DNA of 6,939 nucleotides. It comes from JANNGZ01 sp031404155. Its GTDB lineage: Bacteria; Pseudomonadota; Gammaproteobacteria; Burkholderiales; Burkholderiaceae_C. A model generated the notes under the pieces. That model was given only the letters and a program-made list of their open reading frames with translations. It did no database searches and had not been told where the DNA came from. The stretch is taken from NCBI GenBank assembly GCA_031404155.1, contig JANNGZ010000071.1, positions 1 through 6,939 of the forward strand, given 5' to 3'. The translations under genes were made by a program, and so were the position numbers. Positions 1-5,632 of the stretch are shown one piece after another (within the stretch, counting starts at the first letter, position 1; each line of letters begins with the position of its first letter).

Positions 1-1260
1 CACGCCGGCCGCCAGCATCACGGTCACGCCGAACATGCTGTTGTTGATCGCAAAACTGCCGACCACACAGAACAGCAAGATCAGCGGCATCAAAAGGCTG
101 GCTGGAATGCGCAGCACCTGCTTGGCCGCCTTGATCGCCGCCCAACCCAGCGGCAGCATCAACAACTGCGCCAGGATGAAGACGATAAACACCGCATAGA
201 TGTTCTGCGGGTTGTTCACGAACAGCGTGGGCCCCGGGTTCATGTCCTTCATGTAGAGCACACCGATCGCGATGGCGGTGATCGAGTCGCCGGGGATGCC
301 GAACACCAGCGCCGGAATCCACGCGCCGCCGAGTGCGGCGTTGTTGGCCGCGCCGGATTCGACGATGCCTTCCACATGCCCGGTGCCGAACTTCTGCGGC
401 TCCTTGGAAAACTTCTTCGACATGGCATAAGACATCCAGGCCGCGATGTCCGCGCCCGCGCCGGGCAGCGCGCCCACCGCGGTGCCGAGGGCGCTGCCGC
501 GGAAGAGTTGCAGCGGGTACTTCTTGAGCAACGCCCACATGCCGGAGAAGACATTGCCGAACGGCCGCTCTATCGCCATCACCGGCTTGTTCACGGTGAC
601 CGCGAAGCGCAGCACTTCGGAGATGGCGAACATGCCGATCATCAAAGGGATGAGCGAGATGCCGCCGGTGAGCTCGGCATCGCCGAAGGTCCAGCGCGGC
701 GCGCCGGCCGGGTTGTCCAGGCCGACACACGCGATGAGCAGCCCGAGCAGCAGCGACACCAGGCCCTTCAGCGGGTCCTTGCCGGCGATGAAGATGGCGC
801 AGGTGAAGCCGAGCATCACCAGCCAGAAATACTCGAAGGAACTGAACTTGAGCGCAATCTCGGCCAGCGCCGGCGCGGCGAGGATCAGCACCAGCACGCC
901 GAAGATGCCGCCGAGCACCGAGAACACCAGGCCGGCGCCGAGCGCAAGTTCAGGCTGGCCCTTGCGGGTGAGCAGGTAGGCCTCGTCGGTGTAGGCGGCA
1001 CTTGCGGGTGTGCCCGGCATGCGCAGCAACGCGCTCGGGATGTCGCCCGAAAAAATCGCCATCGCGGTGGCGGTGACGATCGCCGCCACCGCGGGCACCG
1101 GCGGCATGAAGAAGGTGACCGGCACCAGCAGCGCGGTGGCCATCGTGGCGGTGAGCCCGGGAATGGCGCCGACGAACAAACCGTAAATCGCCGAGAGCAG
1201 GATCACGGTCAGCACATAGGGCTGGAAGACGAGCCCGAAGGCGGTGATGACGGCGTCCAT
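1..1260 (-). CDS. tctA: TctA family large membrane subunit of a tripartite tricarboxylate transporter (3' end cut off)
   Basis: This is the large multi-spanning inner-membrane subunit of a TTT transporter. Together with TctB it forms the ion-gradient-driven permease that takes ligand from the periplasmic protein TctC. The frame is open from the ATG at 1260-1258 to the window edge, giving 420 residues. The family is usually about 500 residues, so roughly the last 80 lie outside. Family hallmarks are visible: the N-terminal GAIPGLTATMATALL stretch (residues 31-45) and its internal repeat GALPGAGADIAAW (263-275), followed by SKEP, FGTGHVEG, ANNAALGG and FGIPGDS between residues 285 and 325. Hydrophobic segments fill the rest (for example 104-134, 146-158, 165-180, 353-372, 388-403). 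A GGAGG (complement of 1273-1277) lies 12 nt before the ATG, a rather long spacing, and borders the inverted repeat. It is the last gene of tctCBA. The family is clear; the substrate cannot be read from sequence. Confidence 0.96.
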   Translation of the reverse strand, partial: MDAVITAFGLVFQPYVLTVILLSAIYGLFVGAIPGLTATMATALLVPVTFFMPPVPAVAAIVTATAMAIFSGDIPSALLRMPGTPASAAYTDEAYLLTRKGQPELALGAGLVFSVLGGIFGVLVLILAAPALAEIALKFSSFEYFWLVMLGFTCAIFIAGKDPLKGLVSLLLGLLIACVGLDNPAGAPRWTFGDAELTGGISLIPLMIGMFAISEVLRFAVTVNKPVMAIERPFGNVFSGMWALLKKYPLQLFRGSALGTAVGALPGAGADIAAWMSYAMSKKFSKEPQKFGTGHVEGIVESGAANNAALGGAWIPALVFGIPGDSITAIAIGVLYMKDMNPGPTLFVNNPQNIYAVFIVFILAQLLMLPLGWAAIKAAKQVLRIPASLLMPLILLFCVVGSFAINNSMFGVTVMLAAGV

Positions 1261-1272
1261 GTCAGCGGTGGA

Positions 1273-1277
1273 CCTCC
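1273..1277 (-). promoter_or_regulatory. Probable ribosome binding site of tctA at the repeat edge
   Basis: Read on the minus strand, this is GGAGG, 12 nt upstream of the tctA ATG. Four of its five bases belong to the outer end of the left repeat arm, so the site would be paired if the whole inverted repeat folds in the mRNA. The spacing is longer than the usual 5-9 nt, so initiation may be weak. No other Shine-Dalgarno-like sequence lies closer to the start. Confidence 0.5.
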
Positions 1278-1379
1278 CTCCCCCTTGACCGGGGAGGGTT
1301 GGGGAGGGGGTGAGGTGTTTGCGAGCGCGACAAAGGCAGACACCCCCACCCCAACCCTCCCCCGTAAAGGGGGAGGGAG
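1274..1379. repeat. Inverted repeat with 39-bp arms, REP/MITE-like, between tctB and tctA
   Basis: The left arm is 1274-1312 and the right arm 1341-1379. They are reverse complements at 36 of 39 positions and enclose a 28-nt spacer (1313-1340). Each arm is also a hairpin: the right arm contains CCCTCCCCC and its complement GGGGGAGGG around a 5-nt loop, and the left arm has the same with an 8-bp stem and 6-nt loop. Each arm then continues into a G-rich tail, GGGTTGGGG followed by a G run. This nested design resembles the REP/BIME-type or non-autonomous mobile repeats dispersed between genes in GC-rich proteobacteria. I recall similar GGGTTGGGG-containing intergenic repeats in Burkholderiales and Xanthomonadales, but cannot confirm identity here. 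No obvious target-site duplication flanks it. In the tctCBA transcript it would form a long, very stable hairpin. Confidence 0.85.
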
Positions 1380-1409
1380 CCATTCGCTGAGTTGATTCGA
1401 GTCGCCATC

Positions 1410-1874
1410 TCAGTAAAACGGCCGCAACAAGCCCCAGGGCAGCGGCACGCGCAGCAGCTTGTAGAACGCGAAGTGCACCACCAGCGTGCCGCCGAGCGCC
1501 CACAACAACGCCGTCAGCGTGTTGGCGCGAAAGGCCTTGAACGCGGCGAGCAGGCACAGCGGCGCCACGATCAGGAAGCCGAGCTTGTCGGCGAGTGCGA
1601 TGTAGAAAACCACCACGCCGATGAGCACCACGGAGCTGCCGAAATGCTCGGCCGCACGCGGCTCGGCGCCGGCTTCGTCACGGTACGGCGCTGCACGGTA
1701 GCTGCGCAGCACCAGCGCGAGCCCGCACAGCAGCAAGCCCGCGCCCACCAGCATCGGCAGGAAGCCGGCACCGAGCTTTTGGCCGGGCACGTTGGGGAAG
1801 CTGCGCGCGGACCACAGCACCGCGCCGGCCAGCAGGGCCAGCGCCAGGCCCAGCCAACGGTCGGTGCGCTGCAC
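1410..1874 (-). CDS. tctB: TctB family small membrane subunit of a tripartite tricarboxylate transporter
   Basis: This is the small, poorly conserved membrane subunit of the TTT permease (TctB/DUF1468 family), 154 residues, the usual size. It has four to five hydrophobic segments: about 7-22, 38-57, 79-97, 99-112 and 121-137. Typical family traits are the start DRWLGLALALLAG, then ARSFPNVPGQKLGAGFLP near the first loop, and a hydrophobic C-terminal half with LGF and a final LPWGLL. The start chosen is a GTG at 1874-1872, because the family begins just before the D-R-x-L-G motif and no ATG lies between it and the second membrane segment. No clear Shine-Dalgarno precedes it, so the exact start is the least certain point. 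It sits 66 nt after the tctC stop and 149 nt before tctA, and the second gap is filled by the inverted repeat. Confidence 0.92.
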   Translation of the reverse strand: MQRTDRWLGLALALLAGAVLWSARSFPNVPGQKLGAGFLPMLVGAGLLLCGLALVLRSYRAAPYRDEAGAEPRAAEHFGSSVVLIGVVVFYIALADKLGFLIVAPLCLLAAFKAFRANTLTALLWALGGTLVVHFAFYKLLRVPLPWGLLRPFY

Positions 1875-1940
1875 GGGGGGTGTTGTGAATCGAAGCGAAG
1901 GTGCGCGGCGGCGGCGGCAGCGGGGCTGACCTGGCAGCGC

Positions 1941-2918
1941 CTACTTCGCGATGCCCACAGCGGTCATCACCGCCTTCATGTCGGCGTCGCCCTTGGCCAT
2001 GAACGCGGCGAACTCGACGGCATTGCCCCACAACAGGCCAAAGCCGCGCTGGGCCATGAAGTCCTTGTATTCCTTGCTCTCGTAGGCCTTCTTCACCGAG
2101 GCTTCGAGCCGTGCGGCCACCGCGGGCGGCAAGCCCTTCGGCGCCGCGATGCCGCGCCAGGCGCCGGTGGCCCAGTCGGAGCCGGTGGCCTCTTTCAGCG
2201 TCGGCACATTGGGGAACAGGGCCGCGCGCGAACTGGCCATCACCGCCAGCGAGCGCACCTTGCCGGCGTCGATGAGCGAGCGGGCTTCGGGCAGCGAGCA
2301 GGGCACGAACTCGACGCCGCCGGCCACCAGGTCTTGCAGGCCCGGCGCGGCACCGTTGCTCGGGACCCAAGGCGCGGCGGCGGGGTCGACCTTGGCGTCG
2401 CGCAGCCAGCCGGCCAGCGCCAGGTGCCAGATGCCGCCCTGGCCGGTGCCCGAGGCCTTGAACTTGCCCGGGTTGGCCTTGATCGCGGCGAGCACGTCGC
2501 CCATGTTCTTGTAGGCCGAATCGGCGCGCACCTGGAAGCCGGCCGGGTCCAGGTTCACCAGCGCGATCGGGGTGTAGCTGGTGGGGTTCAGATCGGTGAG
2601 TTTCTGGTGATGCATCATGGTGATTTCCACCGTGATCATCCCGATGGTGTAGCCGTCGGCCGCCGCGGTGGCGATCGCCGAATGCCCGACCACGCCCGAG
2701 CCGCCGGTGCGGTTGACCACGTTCACCGGCTGGCCGAGGTCCTTCTCCATCAGGTTGGCAATGAAGCGCGCCACCGCGTCGGTGCCGCCGCCCGCGCCCC
2801 AAGGCACCACGAGGGTGAGCGGGCGGTCGGGGTAGCCCTGCGCGGAGGCGCCGCCGATGCAGGCCAGGAGCGCCAGGCCGGCAAAGGCCCTGCGGCGGAT
2901 CGAGTGGAGGATGTTCAA
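1941..2918 (-). CDS. tctC: TctC / Bug family periplasmic solute-binding protein
   Basis: This is the periplasmic receptor that captures a small carboxylate and hands it to TctBA. The protein has 325 residues, the standard Bug length. It opens with a basic n-region (SIRRR), a hydrophobic core and ASA|Q at 24-27, a good signal-peptidase I site. Family motifs follow: YPDRPLTLVVPWGAGGGTD (29-47), VNRTGGSG (68-75), the ADGYTIG segment (87-93) and FPNVPTLKE (235-243). The frame runs further upstream, but the start is set at TTG (2918-2916). An AAGGAG lies 6 nt before that TTG, and this start gives a clean signal peptide. Residue C20 lies in an LLAC context, so lipoprotein processing is a lesser alternative. 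It is the first gene of tctCBA. Bug proteins bind varied dicarboxylates, amino acids and aromatic acids, so the ligand is unknown. Confidence 0.95.
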   Translation of the reverse strand: MNILHSIRRRAFAGLALLACIGGASAQGYPDRPLTLVVPWGAGGGTDAVARFIANLMEKDLGQPVNVVNRTGGSGVVGHSAIATAAADGYTIGMITVEITMMHHQKLTDLNPTSYTPIALVNLDPAGFQVRADSAYKNMGDVLAAIKANPGKFKASGTGQGGIWHLALAGWLRDAKVDPAAAPWVPSNGAAPGLQDLVAGGVEFVPCSLPEARSLIDAGKVRSLAVMASSRAALFPNVPTLKEATGSDWATGAWRGIAAPKGLPPAVAARLEASVKKAYESKEYKDFMAQRGFGLLWGNAVEFAAFMAKGDADMKAVMTAVGIAK

Positions 2919-3076
2919 GGCCGGCTCCTTATCGTCATACGAATGTTCGAGGTGGGCGGCATCTTGCCTGCCAACGCCGCAGCGACAATGGGGGAAACCC
3001 AATCCGCCGGCCGCACCGCCTTGACCCGTCCCACACCACGGCACGCGGCCCCGAGCGCCACTACCGTCCAACCACC
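2919..3076. promoter_or_regulatory. Divergent intergenic region between tctC and the CitE-like gene
   Basis: These 158 bp separate two divergently oriented genes and should hold both promoters and any shared operator. I see no convincing sigma-70 pair. On the plus strand a TTGACC at 3022-3027 could be a -35 element, but no TATAAT-like hexamer sits 16-18 bp after it. On the minus strand a TTGTCG followed by AAGATG with 17-bp spacing is a weak candidate. AATGGGGGAAACCCAAT around 2988-3004 is an imperfect dyad and a possible operator core. No riboswitch or sRNA is evident. Confidence 0.4.
2925..2930 (-). promoter_or_regulatory. Shine-Dalgarno sequence fixing the TTG start of tctC
   Basis: AAGGAG on the minus strand stands 6 nt upstream of TTG at 2918-2916. 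It decides against the ATG 77 codons further upstream in the same frame. That start would add a basic, non-membrane leader in front of the signal peptide and would run into the divergent gene. Confidence 0.8.
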
Positions 3077-4135
3077 ATGCCCGCTGCCATGCCCGCTGTT
3101 CACCCTCGCGACGCCCTCTTCGAACCCGGCGAAGCCGCGGCCACCGCACTGCCGGTGTGCGACCACTACTCGGGTGTGGAATCGCGCATGCGCAAGAGCC
3201 TGGAACTGCAGGCCGAGATGGGGCCGGTGTTCGACGCCACGCTCGACGCCGAGGACGGCGCGCCGGTGGGCGGCGAGGCCGAACATGCGGCGCTTATCGC
3301 CGAGCTGATCGACTCGCCGCAGAACAACTTCGGCCGCGTCGGCGCACGCCTGTTGCCGCTGGGGCACCCGCGCTTTCACGACGTGGCCGCGGCGATCGTC
3401 AAGCGCGCCGGCGCGCGCGTGGCCTACCTGATGCTGCCCAAGGTGCGCGGCGTGGCCGACCTGGAAAGCGCCGCGCAGGCGATCGACGCCCTCGCGCGCG
3501 GCGCCGGCGTGGCGCACGAGATTCCGCTGCACGCGCTGGTGGAAACCCATGGTGCGCTGCGCGAGGTGCAGGCGCTGGCCGCGCACCCGCGCATCGAGTC
3601 GCTCTCCTTCGGTTTAATGGATTTCGTGGCGGCGCATCGGGGTGCGATACCGCTGTCGGCGATGAGCGTGAAGGGCCAGTTCGAACACCCGCTGGTGCTG
3701 CGCGCCAAGCTCGAGATCGCCGCGGCTTGCCACGCCGCAGCCAAGACGCCGTCGCACTGCGTCGTCACCGAGTTCAAGCACCAGGCCGCGTTGCAGGACG
3801 CGGCCGGCCGCGCCTGCCGGCAGCTCGGGTTCACGCGCATGTGGAGCATCCACCCGGCGCAAATCCGGCCGATCGTCGACGCCTTCACCCCGAGCACCGC
3901 CGAGGTCGACCTGGCGATCGACATCCTGCACGCGGCGCAGGCGGCCGGCTGGGCGCCGATCCAGCACAGGAGCGGCCTGCACGACACCCTGCACGACCGC
4001 GCCAGCTACCGCTTCTTCTGGCACCTGCTCGAGCGTGCACACCGCACCTCCTACGCCCATGGTGCGCAGCTGCCCGAAGAGGTGCGGCGGGCCTGGTTCG
4101 ACGACAAGGGGCCGCTGGCGCGAAGCCGGCATTGA
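3077..4135 (+). CDS. HpcH/HpaI aldolase / citrate lyase beta (CitE)-like CoA-ester lyase
   Basis: This is a TIM-barrel enzyme of the HpcH/HpaI-CitE superfamily, which makes or breaks C-C bonds in substrates such as citryl-, malyl- or citramalyl-CoA using a divalent metal. It has 352 residues against about 290 for a plain CitE. The active-site blocks appear in order: LDAEDGAP (56-63), RVGARLLPLG (87-96), MLPKVRG (119-125), LVETHGA (154-160) with the metal-ligand glutamate E156, FGLMD (178-182) with the metal-ligand aspartate D182, and WSIHPAQ (256-262). About 50 further residues (300-352) extend the C-terminus. PKVRG departs from the common PK-V/T-E form. No citrate lyase alpha, gamma or accessory genes are near, so true citrate lyase is unlikely and a stand-alone CoA-ester lyase fits better. 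The start is ATG 3077; ATG 3089 is an alternative, and neither has a clear Shine-Dalgarno. It is divergent from tctCBA and 24 nt before the GNAT gene. Confidence 0.88.
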   Translation: MPAAMPAVHPRDALFEPGEAAATALPVCDHYSGVESRMRKSLELQAEMGPVFDATLDAEDGAPVGGEAEHAALIAELIDSPQNNFGRVGARLLPLGHPRFHDVAAAIVKRAGARVAYLMLPKVRGVADLESAAQAIDALARGAGVAHEIPLHALVETHGALREVQALAAHPRIESLSFGLMDFVAAHRGAIPLSAMSVKGQFEHPLVLRAKLEIAAACHAAAKTPSHCVVTEFKHQAALQDAAGRACRQLGFTRMWSIHPAQIRPIVDAFTPSTAEVDLAIDILHAAQAAGWAPIQHRSGLHDTLHDRASYRFFWHLLERAHRTSYAHGAQLPEEVRRAWFDDKGPLARSRH

Positions 4136-4159
4136 GCAGCCGGCGTGGCGCACTTGAAC

Positions 4160-4762
4160 ATGAACACCTCGACGCCACCGCTGCTGCTGAAAACCTTCGC
4201 CGCACCGCTGGAGCTGCGCAGCCAGCGCACCCTGTTGCGCCGCTGGACCGACGCCGACGCGCCGCCCTGGGTGGCGATGAACACCGACCCGCAGGTGCGC
4301 CGCCATTTCGAGCGCACCAGCACCGAGGCCGAAGCGCTGGCCGAACTGCAGCGCATGCGCGCCAACCTCGAGCGCCGCGGCTGGGGCATGTGGGCGCTGG
4401 AGATTCCCGGGCGTATCGGCTGCGCCGGCACCGTGGGCCTGCACGTCACCGGCATCGACCTGGCCTGCGTGCCCTGCGTCGAGCTGGGCTGGCGGCTCAG
4501 CGCGGACGCCTGGGGCCAGGGCTACGCCAGCGAGGCCGCGCGCGCGGCGTGCCACTTCGCCTTCGAACAACTCGGGCTCGACGAGCTGGTTGCCTACACC
4601 GCGGCGGTCAACGAAGCTTCGCGCCGGGTGATGCAGCGCCTGGGCATGCAGCACGACCCGCTGGGCAACTTTGTGCATCCGTTTGTGGCGCCGGAGCATC
4701 CGGTGGCGCCGCATGTGCTGTACCGGCTGCGCCGTGCGGACTTTCACAATGCAAAGCCCTGA
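4160..4762 (+). CDS. GNAT family N-acetyltransferase, RimJ/RimL-like
   Basis: This is an acetyl-CoA-dependent acetyltransferase of the GNAT fold, 200 residues. The N-terminal beta strand carries LRSQRTLLRRWTDAD (19-33), the usual opening of RimJ/RimL-type enzymes. Motif A is VELGWRLSADAWGQGYASEA (107-126), with the acetyl-CoA pyrophosphate loop WGQGYAS. Motif B is NEASRRVMQRLGM (151-163), which is near-consensus. The acceptor cannot be deduced: relatives acetylate ribosomal protein N-termini, antibiotics or small amines. The ATG at 4160 is chosen, but an in-frame GTG at 4145 would add five residues and has a GAG 7 nt upstream, so the start is uncertain. The gene follows the CitE-like stop closely and is probably co-transcribed with it, though no functional link is visible. 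Confidence 0.9.
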   Translation: MNTSTPPLLLKTFAAPLELRSQRTLLRRWTDADAPPWVAMNTDPQVRRHFERTSTEAEALAELQRMRANLERRGWGMWALEIPGRIGCAGTVGLHVTGIDLACVPCVELGWRLSADAWGQGYASEAARAACHFAFEQLGLDELVAYTAAVNEASRRVMQRLGMQHDPLGNFVHPFVAPEHPVAPHVLYRLRRADFHNAKP

Positions 4763-4836
4763 TCGCAACGTCTTGCAACGCTGTGCCGAAATGCTCCGCG
4801 CAGAATCGGCCCATGCCATCGCCCTTGCATTCCACC

Positions 4837-4840
4837 GGAG
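4837..4840 (+). promoter_or_regulatory. Shine-Dalgarno sequence fixing the TTG start of the exported protein
   Basis: GGAG stands 7 nt before TTG at 4848-4850. It supports that start over the in-frame ATG codons further upstream, which would overlap the GNAT gene and bury the signal peptide inside the protein. Confidence 0.7.
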
Positions 4841-4847
4841 AAACCGC

Positions 4848-5438
4848 TTGAACTTCACCTCTGTCCGCACCCGTGCCAATGCCCTACACGCCACCGGCGC
4901 GCTGGTTGGCGCCATCGCCGCGCTGACCCTGGCCGCCCACGCGCCGCAGGCCGCCGCGCAAACCGCGCCGAGCGCCAAACCGGCCGCGGCGACACCTGCT
5001 GCAAAAACCGCAGCGAAGCCCGCGGCCAAGCCGGCCGCCAAAGCCGCGGCACCCGCGCCGGCGGCTGCCGCGCTGCCCAAGGCCGAGGGCGAGCAGATTG
5101 CCGCCGCGGCGCTCACCCATTACGGCGACTACGCCTGCGAGTTCGACCAGACCGTCTCGGTGGTGCCGAGCCCGAAGAACGAGGGTTATGTCGACCTCAA
5201 GTTCAAAAAGGACACCTTCACGATGAAGCCGGTGTTGTCGAGCACCGGCGCGCTGCGCCTGGAAGACGTCAATGGCCGCACCCTGATGCTGCAGATCGCC
5301 AACAAGTCGATGCTGATGGACACCAAAGTCGGCCAGCGCATGGTCGACGGCTGCATGCACGAAAAGCAGCGCGAGTTCATGCGCACCGCGGGCGCGAACC
5401 AGATGCCCTCGCTCGGCATCGACCCGAGCAAGAAGTAA
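4848..5438 (+). CDS. Exported Ala/Lys/Pro-rich protein with an MliC-like C-terminal domain
   Basis: Starting at TTG 4848, the protein has 196 residues in three parts. Residues 1-38 form a signal peptide: basic n-region VRTRANALH, hydrophobic ALVGAIAALTLAA, and AAA|Q as the likely cleavage site. Residues 39-78 are low complexity and almost purely Ala, Lys and Pro in AAKPAAK-type repeats, a typical flexible linker. Residues 79-196 form a compact domain with two cysteines, C97 in YACEF and C169 in DGCMH, that could make a disulfide. The order Y-x-C, alternating strands, LSSTGALRLED (130-140), a further strand, then Cys resembles the MliC/PliC C-type lysozyme inhibitor fold, in which a S-x-SGA-x-Y loop blocks the lysozyme active site. 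That resemblance is my pattern match and is weak at the sequence level, so lysozyme inhibition is only a hypothesis. It is followed by a terminator-like hairpin. That an exported protein is encoded here is well supported. Confidence 0.85.
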   Translation: MNFTSVRTRANALHATGALVGAIAALTLAAHAPQAAAQTAPSAKPAAATPAAKTAAKPAAKPAAKAAAPAPAAAALPKAEGEQIAAAALTHYGDYACEFDQTVSVVPSPKNEGYVDLKFKKDTFTMKPVLSSTGALRLEDVNGRTLMLQIANKSMLMDTKVGQRMVDGCMHEKQREFMRTAGANQMPSLGIDPSKK

Positions 5439-5494
5439 TCCCCGCTGTCGCCGCCTGCCAACCGGTGGGCCGTGCAGCGCTGAATTCCTTCTCC

Positions 5495-5528
5495 CGGCCG
5501 GCTCCGACTACGTCGCAGCCGGCCGTTT
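5495..5528 (+). terminator. Rho-independent terminator-like hairpin after the exported-protein gene
   Basis: CGGCCGGCT (5495-5503) pairs perfectly with AGCCGGCCG (5517-5525). Inside, after one C/C mismatch, CGAC (5505-5508) pairs with GTCG (5512-5515) around a TAC loop. A short TTT run follows the stem. The hairpin begins 56 nt after the stop codon at 5438. The T tract is short, as is common in GC-rich genomes, so termination may be partial. The outer stem is palindromic enough to act on either strand. Confidence 0.75.
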
Positions 5529-5621
5529 CATTCCCGCTGCCTCAAATCGGTTTCCCCGATAGGCGCGCAGCGGCTTTCTGACGGAACCTCGCGTCCTTGG
5601 CGCGGCATTCGCCCGCGCATC

Positions 5622-5626
5622 AGGAG
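5622..5626 (+). promoter_or_regulatory. Ribosome binding site of the metallo-beta-lactamase-fold lipoprotein gene
   Basis: AGGAG stands 6 nt before ATG 5633. A GTG overlaps just upstream in the same frame (5630-5632), but its spacing would be only 3 nt, so the ATG is favoured. Confidence 0.7.
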
Positions 5627-5632
5627 CGGGTG

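Noticed and set aside
1274..1379. The inverted repeat as a simple rho-independent terminator after tctB
   Set aside because: There is no T tract after the stem in the minus-strand direction, the arms are far longer than a terminator needs, and tctA depends on read-through or its own promoter, none of which is visible. Partial attenuation remains possible.
376..1395. Plus-strand open frame of 339 codons antisense to tctA
   Set aside because: The product is low-complexity and charged, it reads through the inverted repeat, and it mirrors the clear TctA frame on the other strand.
1392..3308. Very long plus-strand open frame (638 codons) antisense to tctB and tctC
   Set aside because: Its translation is Arg/Gly/His/Gln-rich without domains, and the opposite strand encodes two recognisable TTT proteins. 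It is a by-product of high GC and third-position bias.
4813..4851. A 12-codon reading frame whose TGA overlaps the TTG start of the exported protein, resembling a leader peptide
   Set aside because: It has no Shine-Dalgarno, and any TTG-A start creates a TGA in the neighbouring frame, so the overlap is automatic.
4993..5050. Repetitive GCC/AAG/CCG codons that could be taken for a DNA repeat array
   Set aside because: They encode the in-frame Ala/Lys/Pro linker with varied synonymous codons, so this is a protein low-complexity segment and not a DNA repeat.
3614..5116. Minus-strand open frame of 500 codons opposite the CitE-like, GNAT and exported-protein genes
   Set aside because: It spans three real genes on the other strand, has no family motif, and its Ala-rich start is just the complement of the Ala/Lys/Pro linker.
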